Made by a program: the position numbers and the translations under genes | Notes under the pieces: generated by a model | Seen by the model: the letters and a program-made list of their open reading frames with translations, nothing else | Told to the model about the DNA's origin: nothing | Database searches by the model: none | Shown here: positions 1 through 7,550 of the stretch, piece by piece | Numbering within the stretch: position 1 is the first letter of the stretch | Layout of the letters: each line of letters starts with the position of its first letter | Assembly: GCF_017316125.1 (NCBI RefSeq) | Contig: NZ_JAFLWA010000031.1 | Span: 1-64,000, forward strand | Direction: 5' to 3' | Length of the DNA: 64,000 nucleotides | Source: Enterococcus sp. DIV0660C | GTDB taxonomy: Bacteria > Bacillota > Bacilli > Lactobacillales > Enterococcaceae

Positions 1-5
1 AGGCG

Positions 6-77
6 GGCCCGTTGGTCAAGCGGTTAAGACACCGCCCTTTCACGGCGGTAACACGGGTTCGAATCCCGTACGGGTCA
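6..77 (+). tRNA. tRNA-Glu (TTC)
   Basis: A complete 72-nt cloverleaf is visible. The acceptor GGCCCGT pairs with ACGGGTC and the discriminator is A. The anticodon loop is CTTTCAC, giving TTC. No CCA is encoded. It is the first of a 13-gene array, and the window edge cuts off whatever lies upstream. Confidence 0.95.
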
Positions 78-92
78 TAACAATTGAATTTT

Positions 93-165
93 GGAGGTTT
101 AGCTCAGCTGGGAGAGCATCTGCCTTACAAGCAGAGGGTCAGCGGTTCGAACCCGTTAACCTCCA
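93..165 (+). tRNA. tRNA-Val (TAC)
   Basis: A 73-nt cloverleaf with acceptor GGAGGTT paired to AACCTCC and discriminator A. The loop CTTACAA gives anticodon TAC. The D-arm core AGCTCAGCTGGGAGAGC is canonical. CCA is not encoded. Confidence 0.95.
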
Positions 166-174
166 TAATGAGTT

Positions 175-247
175 GGTTCCGTGGTGTAGGGGTTAACATG
201 CCTGCCTGTCACGCAGGAGATCGCGGGTTCGATTCCCGTCGGAACCG
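175..247 (+). tRNA. tRNA-Asp (GTC)
   Basis: Acceptor GGTTCCG pairs with CGGAACC and is followed by discriminator G, as expected for tRNA-Asp. The anticodon loop CTGTCAC gives GTC. Length is 73 nt and CCA is not encoded. Confidence 0.95.
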
Positions 248-279
248 TCATTATTTATTCGATTGATTTAATTTCATTT

Positions 280-355
280 GGCGCGGTAGCTCAGTTGGTA
301 GAGCAACGGATTGAAGCTCCGTGTGTCGGCAGTTCGATTCTGTCCCGCGCCACCA
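280..355 (+). tRNA. tRNA-Phe (GAA), CCA encoded
   Basis: Acceptor GGCGCGG pairs with CCGCGCC, with discriminator A at 352. The anticodon loop TTGAAGC gives GAA. The bases CCA at 353-355 are encoded, unlike most neighbours in the array. The Tyr gene starts two bases later. Confidence 0.95.
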
Positions 356-356
356 T

Positions 357-437
357 GGAGGAGTAGCGAAGTGGCTAAACGCGACGGACTGTAAATCCGT
401 TCCTTAGGGTTCAGTGGTTCGAATCCACTCTCCTCCA
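357..437 (+). tRNA. tRNA-Tyr (GTA)
   Basis: An 81-nt class II tRNA with a long variable arm. Acceptor GGAGGAG pairs with CTCCTCC and the discriminator is A. The loop CTGTAAA gives GTA. CCA is not encoded. Confidence 0.95.
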
Positions 438-447
438 TTTTATTAAT

Positions 448-521
448 AGGGGTATAGTTTAAAGGTAGAACAGCGGTCTCCAAAACCGTTAGTGTGGGTT
501 CAATTCCTGCTACCCCTGCCA
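448..521 (+). tRNA. tRNA-Trp (CCA), CCA encoded
   Basis: Acceptor AGGGGTA pairs with TACCCCT, discriminator G at 518, followed by encoded CCA at 519-521. The anticodon stem CGGT/ACCG encloses the loop CTCCAAA, giving anticodon CCA (Trp). Confidence 0.93.
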
Positions 522-522
522 T

Positions 523-596
523 GGCGGATGTGGCGAAGTGGTTAACGCACCGGATTGTGGCTCCGGCACTCGTGGGTTCGATTCCCATCATTCGCC
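523..596 (+). tRNA. tRNA-His (GTG), copy 1
   Basis: The anticodon loop TTGTGGC gives GTG. The extra 5' G (G-1, position 523) faces discriminator C at 596, the identity feature of tRNA-His. A second copy lies at 946-1019 and differs at two positions (A528 versus G951 in the acceptor, T588 versus C1011 in the T stem). Both changes keep pairing. Confidence 0.95.
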
Positions 597-606
597 CTTT
601 TTTTAT

Positions 607-678
607 TGGGGTATAGCCAAGCGGTAAGGCAAGGGACTTTGACTCCCTCATGCGTTGGTTCGAATCCAGCTACCCCAG
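607..678 (+). tRNA. tRNA-Gln (TTG), copy 1
   Basis: Acceptor TGGGGTA pairs with TACCCCA and the discriminator is G. The anticodon loop CTTTGAC gives TTG. The second copy at 1030-1101 looks identical, and the ten-base spacer between His and Gln is also the same in both blocks. Confidence 0.95.
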
Positions 679-712
679 TTCTATAAAATTTATAGATTGA
701 TAATCGTATAAT

Positions 713-783
<71 letters not shown>

Positions 784-802
784 TAGTACAATTTATCGAC
801 AT

Positions 803-887
803 GCCGGCGTGGCGGAATTGGCAGACGCGCTGGACTCAAAATCCAGTGCCCGTTAAGGGCGTGCCGGTTCGACCCCGGCCGCCGGTA
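803..887 (+). tRNA. tRNA-Leu (CAA), copy 1
   Basis: An 85-nt class II tRNA with a long variable arm (TGCCCGTTAAGGGCG). Acceptor GCCGGCG pairs with CGCCGGT through a terminal G-U, and the discriminator is A. The loop CTCAAAA gives CAA. A rho-independent terminator follows at once. Confidence 0.95.
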
Positions 888-890
888 TTA

Positions 891-916
891 CTAAGGTGTT
901 TTCATCTTAGTTTTTT
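891..916 (+). terminator. Terminator of the first tRNA array
   Basis: The hairpin CTAAGGTG / CATCTTAG has a TTTT loop and is followed by six T residues. It lies four bases after tRNA-Leu copy 1 and probably ends the ten-gene transcript. Confidence 0.85.
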
Positions 917-945
917 ATTGGGTAATTAAATAACATATGTATGAT

Positions 946-1019
946 GGCGGGTGTGGCGAAGTGGTTAACGCACCGGATTGTGGCTCCGGCACTCGTGGGT
1001 TCGATTCCCACCATTCGCC
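946..1019 (+). tRNA. tRNA-His (GTG), copy 2
   Basis: Same anticodon loop and G-1:C73 feature as copy 1, with two compatible substitutions. It sits downstream of the terminator at 891-916. It therefore either has its own promoter, for which I see no strong candidate, or depends on read-through. Confidence 0.94.
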
Positions 1020-1029
1020 CTTTTTTTAT

Positions 1030-1101
1030 TGGGGTATAGCCAAGCGGTAAGGCAAGGGACTTTGACTCCCTCATGCGTTGGTTCGAATCCAGCTACCCCA
1101 G
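1030..1101 (+). tRNA. tRNA-Gln (TTG), copy 2
   Basis: A second, apparently identical copy of the 607-678 gene with acceptor TGGGGTA/TACCCCA and anticodon TTG. It is preceded by the same CTTTTTTTAT spacer. Confidence 0.95.
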
Positions 1102-1125
1102 TTGATTTAAAGTAAGTTTTACTAT

Positions 1126-1210
1126 GCCGGCGTGGCGGAATTGGCAGACGCGCTGGACTCAAAATCCAGTGCCCGTTAAGGGCGTGCCGGTTCGACCCCG
1201 GCCGCCGGTA
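1126..1210 (+). tRNA. tRNA-Leu (CAA), copy 2
   Basis: A second copy of the 803-887 gene with the same acceptor, variable arm and CAA anticodon. It is the last tRNA gene before the decayed integrase island. Confidence 0.95.
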
Positions 1211-1220
1211 TACATCAATG

Positions 1221-1260
1221 AACCCCTAGTGTAAGTCTATCTTACATTAGGGGTTTTCTT
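1221..1260 (+). terminator. Terminator of the second tRNA block
   Basis: The stem ACCCCTAGTGTAAG / CTTACATTAGGGGT is about 14 bp with a TCTAT loop and a T-rich tail. It sits just after tRNA-Leu copy 2. Confidence 0.9.
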
Positions 1261-1607
1261 TTTATATTATGTGAAAACAGTAGTACCTATGCTGTAATAT
1301 CATATCTAACTTTTCTCTTTATTTTAGGAGAAAAAAGGAGAACTCCATTTTGTACCATTATTTTTTTACATTTTTCTTTTTAATTTGTCTCTTATAGTTT
1401 TTCAAATAAAAAGGATTGGTCATTATGTAAAAAGAAAGATAGCTAATACTATGTTCAAACTTGAATTACAACTCATTTTTTGAACTATTTAATTAAATTG
1501 ATTCTGGTAACTATTTTTTACTCCATATTATGTTCTGTATGAGTGTACCTGCTGACTAGAAAGAATAGTAAACTTCATTCTACTTGAAGTTCTACTATTT
1601 TCTATAT
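1261..1607. other. AT-rich stretch without a gene
   Basis: I find no convincing coding region, RNA or repeat between the tRNA terminator and the 3' end of the integrase pseudogene. An element inserted at the tRNA array would have an attachment-site copy near here, but no tRNA 3'-end repeat was recognised by eye. Confidence 0.5.
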
Positions 1608-2868
1608 CTATACAATTGCATTATTCAATTTATCGGCTAAGTTTTGTTGCTTATTTGGGTAGAGGTGTCCGTAAATATCATAGGTCGTATTAATTGAGGC
1701 GTATCCTATGTGTTCTTTAATGATGAATGGATCTTCCTCATTATCAATTAAAAATGCTACGTGGGAATGTCTGAGATCGTGAATTCAGATTCTTTTGAGA
1801 GTAGAGCTACGTTCTACTATGTCATCATATTTCTTTGATACCTTGAAACGTGTCATGATTTCGCGGACGAATTGAAAGACTTGGAGTTTCCCTGTATCTG
1901 GTACAAAAGGTGAGAGAAGCTCTTTTTGCTTGTTCTTCCACTGATACAGTTCATCAACTAATTTGTGATTCAGTGTGATTTGGCGGCTTCCTGCGACTGT
2001 GTTTGGTGAGTTAATGACCATACGACTTGTTAAATGAATCAACGTCTTACTTACTTCTAAAGAGTCACCTCTCAAATCAATATCTTCCCACGTCAGTCTT
2101 AAAAGTTCTCTCCATACGCATACCCGTCAGATAGGCTACTTTGAAGAAGAGTTGAAAAGGGTACTCTTCTGGGGTAAAAAGCGTCATGAATTCTTGAAAT
2201 TCCGTTGGTGTCCAGTAGTCCATCTTTTTCTTTTTGACTGGTAACTTTTTCAGTTGTTGGCATGGATTTTCTTTTAGTATCCCATGTTTCACTGCAACAT
2301 CAAGTAATTTCTTCATCTGAATCATGAGTTTATTGATTGTGTTATTAGACAAGCCCTTGTCTGAAAGGGAAGAACGAAAAGTTTTTAGCTCTTTGTGCGT
2401 CAGTTTTTTCTATCTTTGCTTTTGCAAAATAGGTTTTGATGTGTCGATTGTAGTTATACTCTTGTGTCGCCATGTAGCTTTCTTTTCTTTGTTCCTCTGT
2501 GTCTATTTCTACCACCAATGCATATAACATATCCATTGACATGATACTTGAGGCAAAAGAGGTATCGCCTAATTGAGTAACTCTTAGATGATTTTCTAGC
2601 TCGATTGCTTCTTTGCGAGTAGGGATATTTCGTTTGATGATACGATTAGCTTGCCTGTGATAGGGTATTTGACGTTTGATAAATCGATTACGCTTGCCAG
2701 TAACAGGGTTAAAACCATCTGAAATATCTACAATCCATGTCCTTGTTGCTTTGCCAAGCTTGAAAAGATGGTGTAGTTTCTACGTCCAGCTTTGAAGCTG
2801 TCTAAGAGGGTATCCTGTACCTGTCTGAGTACGTTTGAATGTACGTTAGTCGTTTGTCTTTTTGCCAT
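1608..2868 (-). pseudogene. Phage-type tyrosine recombinase (integrase), decayed
   Basis: Read from an ATG at 2868 with an AAAGGAG site upstream, the pieces join into one integrase of about 400 residues. The N-terminal part ends with KLGKATRTWIVDISDG followed by GKRNRFIKRQIPYH. A SAM-like domain spans about 2545-2350, then the catalytic domain with TGMR and the late block IHDLRHSHVAFL and IYGHLYPNK. It is broken several times. A frameshift lies near 2760. A six-A run at 2405-2410 (minus strand) shifts the frame before LTHKELKTFRSSL. A further shift near 2106-2112 follows TGMRM. An in-frame TGA at 1785-1787 cuts off the HxxR and tyrosine blocks. The gene points toward the tRNA genes, as expected for an element integrated there. 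It cannot be functional as written. Confidence 0.85.
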
Positions 2869-3003
2869 AATAATGGTCTCCTTTATTCGTTATATTTGGA
2901 GGAACTAGAAAAATAGCTCCTATTCTATTGCAACAAAGAAGCCAAGCATTGTCAGTAAAGGATTTCCGAGGTGCCAAAATCTTAAAAGGACTCCTGTTTA
3001 CTT

Positions 3004-3099
3004 TTATTCCACCACTGACTCATCGTTATTTAACTTCTCTAAGTATTCTACTAGGCAAGATACCCCCATGCTAGATAGAAACAAGTACAGGGAGTTCAT
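3004..3099 (-). CDS. Possible 31-residue ORF in the decayed island
   Basis: A short open frame starting MNSLYLFLSSMGVSC and ending NNDESVVE lies between the integrase start and a hairpin. The first half is hydrophobic and the second acidic. No ribosome binding site is evident and I do not recognise a family. It may be a remnant of a longer gene rather than a real small protein. Confidence 0.2.
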   Translation of the reverse strand: MNSLYLFLSSMGVSCLVEYLEKLNNDESVVE

Positions 3100-3117
3100 A
3101 TAGCTATCATTCAAATT

Positions 3118-3165
3118 AAAAAGCACTAGGAATAGCTCTATATAGCCATTCTTAGTGCTTTTATA
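3118..3165. terminator. Long inverted repeat, probable terminator
   Basis: A 17-bp stem pairs 3121-3137 with 3144-3160 (one mismatch, one G-T) around the loop CTATAT. It is flanked by A's on the left and T's on the right, so it could terminate on either strand. It lies at the 3' end of the fragmented minus-strand gene at 3174-3660. Confidence 0.6.
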
Positions 3166-3173
3166 TTAGTTTT

Positions 3174-3660
3174 TCATTCAATTCTCTTTGTACTACTAGA
3201 ATCACTTGTGCTAGTATCAGTCGTATTGGTTGAATCATCTGTACTATCCTGTGGTACTACGGGGTGTGCTTTCACAGCAGCTAAGGCAGTATTGATTGCC
3301 TCAATATGTGGTTGAAAGATTGTTTCAGTAGAAGTGTTTGTAAATAAAGGACGAAGACTGTACTTGCGGATTATCAGCTAACGCTTGTTCACCTGCTTTG
3401 ATTGCTTGGTCAAGAGCGTCCACATAGTGTGATTGATACTTGTCTTTATTCAAGTAAGGTTTGGCATCAGTAATGGTTTGTTCAAGTAAAGCTCTGTTGT
3501 CTTCATCTACAGTTGGTGTATCAGTGTACCAGTTAACCGCAAAGCTCAATTCATTAAGAAATGTTTTCTTGTGTAAAGGACTACTAAATATTTATTAATA
3601 TAAGTAGCTAGTAAGTACCCCAAGTATGACTAATAGCGTGATAGAAGTAGGAAAGGTGGA
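3174..3660 (-). pseudogene. Fragmented membrane-anchored FIVAR-like protein
   Basis: The minus strand can be read as a hydrophobic segment (SITLLVILGVLTSYLY, near 3605-3655). A soluble part follows (AVNWYTDTPTVDEDNRALLE and DALDQAIKAGEQALADNPQV), then a Ser/Thr-rich tail ending SDSSSTKRIE at 3174. The pieces are in different frames: one shift lies near 3590 and another near 3355-3370 just after QVQS. The helical repeat with regular Leu/Ala spacing resembles FIVAR-type modules of Gram-positive surface proteins, but that assignment is tentative. No intact start was found. Confidence 0.5.
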
Positions 3661-3945
3661 TACTACGCTTCCCAGTAATACGTTATTCAGTGATCAAAAT
3701 AGCTGAAAGCCAAGTGTACCAAGAAATTTGGTCTTTTAGTAGGTGAAAAGTCGGTCGTACCAATGGATTGCAGTGGTAGTGGTGAGAGCAGAAGCTGCCT
3801 CATTGCTGATACCCGAGGATAAGCAACTTACCTTTGGTCTGGTACGATTGCCAGCTATGATTTATACCTTTCAAATTTGGGGTATCTGCTATACATGGTA
3901 ACTTTAAGTGTCTTACTCGTTGGGTGGTGTGGATTTAGTATCTAA
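3661..3945. other. Coding remnants, no intact gene
   Basis: No frame stays open on either strand. On the plus strand one frame near 3823-3945 reads ATYLWSGTIASYDLYLSNLG followed by a hydrophobic stretch LLYMVTLSVLLVGWCG. This looks like the C-terminal end of a lost membrane protein. Nothing can be assigned. Confidence 0.35.
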
Positions 3946-4060
3946 CCTTGAGCTATGAAAAATACCTTTGGTTTTCTAGTGGTTTGATTTCTTTGTCTTT
4001 ATTTATCATAATTGAAAATCTAAGAGTCTCATTGGTTGAAACCATTCTTTTCGTATCTAT

Positions 4061-4099
4061 AAAAGTCCCTTCAATATTTATAATTGGAGGGACTTTTTT
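4061..4099. terminator. Terminator of the kinase gene (minus strand)
   Basis: The stem AAAAGTCCCTTCAAT / ATTGGAGGGACTTTT has a short A/T loop and symmetrical A and T tracts. It lies 16 bases downstream of the minus-strand gene at 4116-4643 and can work in both directions. Confidence 0.8.
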
Positions 4100-4115
4100 A
4101 ATAAGAACTAGCTGG

Positions 4116-4643
4116 TTAGAATTGGATTTTATCAACAATTTTTTGGATGTTATAGGTGGTGTCAATTAGAATATAGTTACATTTAAATTTTTTGCACATC
4201 TCTAGGTTAAATATGTTATCTTCTAAGGTTGAACTACTTGTACAATAAGAATCATCAATTCTTTGCTCAATTGTACTTGCATATTTTTTGATTTCCGAAA
4301 AATTCTTTTTTATATAATCTTGACTTAATATCAAACAATAATGTTTAATGGATGATAAATATGAATCATCAAATGAATCTTTCCAATTGAAAGGTATATA
4401 GACGCCTTCAATTATTAGGTTTTGTTTATTTTCAATTGCTGTCTTAATTATCTCTTTCGTTATATTCCATAGGTATTCAGTCATAACTTTATCATCTTCT
4501 ACGGTAAGCTTCGTACTATCGCTCCGAATTAATCCCATTTTTAAGTGGTCTAACGATAAGTATGGATAGTTGACTTTTTCAAGTAGCTTTTGAGAAAGTA
4601 ATGTTTTTCCGGTATGGGAAGCACCTGATATTAAAATAATCAT
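4116..4643 (-). CDS. P-loop nucleotide/small-molecule kinase-like protein
   Basis: A 175-residue protein with a textbook Walker A motif at the N-terminus, GASHTGKT at residues 7-14. A second conserved segment LIIEGVYIP follows near residue 76, as in adenylate-kinase-like and AAA-type small kinases that phosphorylate metabolites. No membrane segment or extra domain is visible, so it should be cytoplasmic. It begins at an ATG preceded by an AGGAGG-type site and ends before a strong hairpin. It is the only clearly intact gene in the island between the tRNA array and 5.0 kb, and its Lys/Asn/Ile-rich composition fits recent acquisition. The substrate cannot be predicted. A zeta-toxin-like role is not supported because no antitoxin gene is adjacent. 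Confidence 0.7.
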   Translation of the reverse strand: MIILISGASHTGKTLLSQKLLEKVNYPYLSLDHLKMGLIRSDSTKLTVEDDKVMTEYLWNITKEIIKTAIENKQNLIIEGVYIPFNWKDSFDDSYLSSIKHYCLILSQDYIKKNFSEIKKYASTIEQRIDDSYCTSSSTLEDNIFNLEMCKKFKCNYILIDTTYNIQKIVDKIQF

Positions 4644-5009
4644 TATTTATCCTCCTAGTGAAATTTAATGTTAACTCTATTTTACCATGTTTATGTTTAT
4701 ACACTTCTTTTGTTTATATGTTTACAAAAATACCCCCACTATCTATGGCATGAAATAGTAGGCAAGAAGTAGGACAACTTATCAAAGGTGATTGAAAGCT
4801 AAAAGGAGGAAATACCTATTTTTTCATACTAGGCAGATTTCCTCCTTACATTAAATTAGCCATAATCTACTGAAATTACATTTGTCATACTGTCAGTATA
4901 TTTATCAAGCGTTTGATTGCTAATAAAAACTTAAAACGGACAACAGCGATGAAAACTTAGAGACAAGACTCTTGATATTCTTTAATCGTTAATGCCCAAA
5001 GTACCAAAA
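4644..5009. other. Intergenic, with an inverted repeat and a short coding remnant
   Basis: An 11-bp perfect stem AAGGAGGAAAT / ATTTCCTCCTT (4803-4813 with 4837-4847) forms a large hairpin. On the minus strand, just right of it (about 4858-4930), an open frame without a start reads NQTLDKYTDSMTNVISVDYG and then stops. It looks like the C-terminal tail of a deleted gene. No complete gene is present. Confidence 0.4.
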
Positions 5010-5630
5010 TCAATCTTTTTGTATTCTATGTCTTAAATTGTTCAACCATGTTTTTGCTGATTTTATCTCTGCCATTGTCAACTCGTGACCTTGATTGAAA
5101 GAATAGACCGAAGAATGACTACCACTACTTTCAAATGCGTTCACTAGTTCATCAAAAGATTCTTTCGAAACAATGGGGTCCTCCTTTCCATACGAAAGCC
5201 AGACCATTTGTTTTTTTCCATCAGTCGAGTGATTGTTTGCGCCAAGTGACATTGGGTGAAAAAAGATTCCCTTCGATAGCTCATGTTCTCTTTCTAGTAA
5301 TAGATGGGCAGCGATGTTTGCTCCGTTAGAATAACCAAGTAGTATCCAGTCTTCTAAAGGAATGTTTTCTTCCGTACTAATCTCTTTAATTTGCTTTAGT
5401 AAGCTATCTGTTTCATTTTCTAAATTATTGAGATCGAATTGATTGAGACCATGTCGCTTAAAGAAACGATTCATTCCATTTTCTTGGATGTTTCCACGAA
5501 AAGATAAAATTGTGCTGTCTGGATCAATATACCTCGCAAGTTCAAGTAAAGAATATTCATCTCCACCTGTACCATGTAATAGAATAAATTTTGCTGCATT
5601 TTTTGTTCCTTGCTCAAAAATGTAGTTCAT
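5010..5630 (-). CDS. MhqD-like alpha/beta hydrolase (carboxylesterase)
   Basis: A 206-residue serine hydrolase of the carboxylesterase/phospholipase type. The oxyanion segment HGTGG is at residues 19-23 and the nucleophile elbow GYSNG has Ser at about 101. An Asp follows in GKEDPIV, and a late His sits in GHELT. The ATG at 5630 is preferred over an in-frame GTG at 5639 because the GAGG site lies eight bases before it. It follows the dioxygenase gene by 29 bases on the same strand. In Bacillus subtilis the pair mhqO/mhqD belongs to a quinone/catechol stress regulon. By analogy this enzyme may hydrolyse ring-cleavage products, but the real substrate is unknown. Confidence 0.8.
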   Translation of the reverse strand: MNYIFEQGTKNAAKFILLHGTGGDEYSLLELARYIDPDSTILSFRGNIQENGMNRFFKRHGLNQFDLNNLENETDSLLKQIKEISTEENIPLEDWILLGYSNGANIAAHLLLEREHELSKGIFFHPMSLGANNHSTDGKKQMVWLSYGKEDPIVSKESFDELVNAFESSGSHSSVYSFNQGHELTMAEIKSAKTWLNNLRHRIQKD

Positions 5631-5659
5631 ATTGCTCACCTCGAGTTATTGTTATTCTG

Positions 5660-6631
5660 TTAACGTTGTATATTCGCATCGCTTGTATCAAAAGGTCGAA
5701 CTATTTCTTCGATAGCTAGCCGTTTTTCTTCAAAAGCGGGTGGTAAAGATAGCTTTTCTCCCGCATGTTCTTTTCTTTCATCTTCAAAAAAACCAGGACC
5801 ATCTGTTGCCAATTCAAAAAGTACATGTGAAGAGGCTAAAAAGTATTCAGATTGAAAATAAAAACGATCAACAAAACCAGAATCAGGTAATTCTACTTGT
5901 TGAATTTTTTGAATCCAGTGGCGTAAAGCTTGTTTATCAGCAACTCGAAGTGCAAGGTGATGAATATTCCCAAAACCTTCGATTGCATTGGGTAAATCAT
6001 TGCGGACCTCAACAACAATAGTGGCACCATTTCCACCTTCACCAACTTCAAATTGATGGAAATTTCCTTCTTTAGCAGTTTCATGAAATCCAAGTAATGT
6101 TTTGAGAATGTGTTCAATACTTTGTAATTGGCTGACTCGAACAAAAACTGGACCAAGTCCGATCAGTGCAAATTGAGTAGGGACATTACTTTTTTTCCAA
6201 GGCGTGCCAGCAGCAACTCCATGATTTTGTTGATCTGAAATCAATTGATAGGATTGGTTATCGAAGTCTTCAAATTCCAGGTATTTTTTACCAAAGCGTT
6301 CCTTGATATTTGAGTGAGTGATTTGATACTTTGATAAACGTTCATGCCAAAAATTTAGTGCAGAGTCGTTGGGAACACGGAAAGAGACACGAGAAATACT
6401 GTTTGTTCCTTTAGAGCCTTTAGATTGATAAGGAAAGTCAAAAAAAGTCATATCTGTTCCAGGTGCACCATTTTCATCGGTAAAATATAAATGATAAGTT
6501 TCGATGTCATCTTGATTAACGGTTTTCTTTGCCAGTCGTAGTCCCAAAATATCAGTAAAAAAACGATAAATTTTGGTAGCATTGGAAGTCATAGCAGTAA
6601 CGTGATGTAGACCTTTAATCTGTGTATCCAT
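5660..6631 (-). CDS. MhqO-like ring-cleaving dioxygenase (VOC family)
   Basis: A 323-residue protein made of two vicinal-oxygen-chelate domains. The first starts with GLHHVTAMTSNA and the second carries FGNIHHLALRV and the late FELATDG. These supply the two His and one Glu expected for Fe(II) in type I extradiol dioxygenases. Length matches MhqO/MhqA proteins. It is the first gene of a two-gene unit with the hydrolase at 5010-5630, behind a good promoter and a palindromic operator at 6651-6667. The likely role is defence against quinones or catechols. The specific substrate is inferred from the family only. Confidence 0.85.
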   Translation of the reverse strand: MDTQIKGLHHVTAMTSNATKIYRFFTDILGLRLAKKTVNQDDIETYHLYFTDENGAPGTDMTFFDFPYQSKGSKGTNSISRVSFRVPNDSALNFWHERLSKYQITHSNIKERFGKKYLEFEDFDNQSYQLISDQQNHGVAAGTPWKKSNVPTQFALIGLGPVFVRVSQLQSIEHILKTLLGFHETAKEGNFHQFEVGEGGNGATIVVEVRNDLPNAIEGFGNIHHLALRVADKQALRHWIQKIQQVELPDSGFVDRFYFQSEYFLASSHVLFELATDGPGFFEDERKEHAGEKLSLPPAFEEKRLAIEEIVRPFDTSDANIQR

Positions 6632-6650
6632 AATTATTCCTCCGAAATAT

Positions 6651-6708
6651 ACTTACAAAAAGTAAGTTTTATTTTTACAAGTATAGTAAGAATCCACAGA
6701 TAATGCAA
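6651..6708 (-). promoter_or_regulatory. Promoter and palindromic operator of the mhqO-like gene
   Basis: On the minus strand TTGCAT (6703-6708), a 17-base spacer and TATACT (6680-6685) form a good sigma-A promoter. The perfect palindrome ACTTAC-AAAAA-GTAAGT (6651-6667) lies just downstream, about +6 to +22, where a repressor would block transcription. The known regulators of such genes are MarR- or HxlR-type thiol/quinone sensors. None is encoded nearby. Confidence 0.7.
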
Positions 6709-6728
6709 TTATTCTGTCCTTTTAACAA

Positions 6729-6763
6729 AATAAAAAACGGTACCCATGTTGGGTCCGTTTTTA
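6729..6763 (-). terminator. Terminator of the gntR-type gene
   Basis: On the minus strand AAAAACGG.CCCA / TGGG..CCGTTTTTT forms a compact hairpin with a U tract, overlapping the end of the regulator gene. Confidence 0.85.
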
Positions 6764-7480
6764 ATTTGATTGAACATCTAAAATAGAATAGCTACGTACA
6801 TCAAAACGATTGCGACTTGTTGAATATTCAATTGGTTGGCCATCTTTTAAATAAACGATTTGTTGAACTTCTAAAATAGGATCAGTTGCAGAACAATTTA
6901 AGTATTCTTGATCGAACTCTGTGCTTTTATCTGCAGAAATTGTTCGGTAAGCACCAGCAAAAAAAATATTTAAAGACTGATGTAAATAATCATAGATAGA
7001 AGATAACAAGTGCTCTCGTTTTAAACCGGGAACTAGATGGACAGGCATATAGGTATGCTCTAAAATATATGGTTCATTTTCTAAAATTCGTAATCGTTGA
7101 ATATTATAAACAGGTTGTTCAGGTTGAATCATTAAATGCTCTTGTATTTGTTCATTTGGAAATTCAACATCAAACTGGATAATTTGACTAGCCAAAGACT
7201 GTTGACGTCGCGCCATTTGATGACTAAGCCCTTCATATTCATTTGCTGGGGAAGTATCTTTTTTGAAAAAAGGATGGTTCAAAACTTTTGTTCCAGAACC
7301 TCTTTGAGAATAGACAAGTCCTTCCATTGCGAGAATATTGATTGCTTTTTTGATTGTCATTCGGCTAGCGTCAAATTCTTTTACTAGGTCAGTTTGATTT
7401 GGTAAAAAACTATCTGGTGGGTATTTTTTTGAGCGAATACGATCTCTTAACGTGTTCGCTATGTCTTCATATTTTGGCAC
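6761..7480 (-). CDS. GntR-family regulator with UTRA domain
   Basis: A 239-residue regulator of the HutC/GntR type. Residues 5-70 form the winged helix-turn-helix (TDLVKEFDASRMTIKKAINI, GLVYSQRGSGTKV). The rest is a UTRA effector domain with the typical ...YILEHTYMPVHLVPG... segment. The GTG at 7480 is chosen because AGAGAGG lies about eight bases before it; a GTG at 7489 has no room for a ribosome site. It lies downstream of the EIIC gene on the same strand, separated by a terminator. It most likely senses a phosphorylated beta-glucoside and binds the perfect palindrome at 8928-8957 between EIIC and the GH1 gene. Confidence 0.88.
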   Translation of the reverse strand: MPKYEDIANTLRDRIRSKKYPPDSFLPNQTDLVKEFDASRMTIKKAINILAMEGLVYSQRGSGTKVLNHPFFKKDTSPANEYEGLSHQMARRQQSLASQIIQFDVEFPNEQIQEHLMIQPEQPVYNIQRLRILENEPYILEHTYMPVHLVPGLKREHLLSSIYDYLHQSLNIFFAGAYRTISADKSTEFDQEYLNCSATDPILEVQQIVYLKDGQPIEYSTSRNRFDVRSYSILDVQSN

Positions 7481-7550
7481 AACATTCACCTCTCTTTGAG
7501 TATAGCGAAAGTTGGAACAACGGACAACTGCTAGAAGAGAGAAGTAAAAA

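Noticed and set aside
1-5. Possible rRNA operon end
   Set aside because: Only five bases precede tRNA-Glu. An rRNA operon upstream is plausible for such an array but nothing in the window shows it.
965-1162. Minus-strand frame of 65 codons
   Set aside because: It is the complement of the second His, Gln and Leu tRNA genes and repeats the peptide seen over the first block.
3948-4169. 73-codon plus-strand frame with hydrophobic stretch
   Set aside because: It runs through a terminator and into the antisense of the kinase gene, has no ribosome site, and its opposite strand is the better reading.
4116-4643. Zeta-type toxin of a toxin-antitoxin pair
   Set aside because: The P-loop alone is not enough. 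No adjacent small antitoxin gene exists and zeta-specific motifs were not seen.
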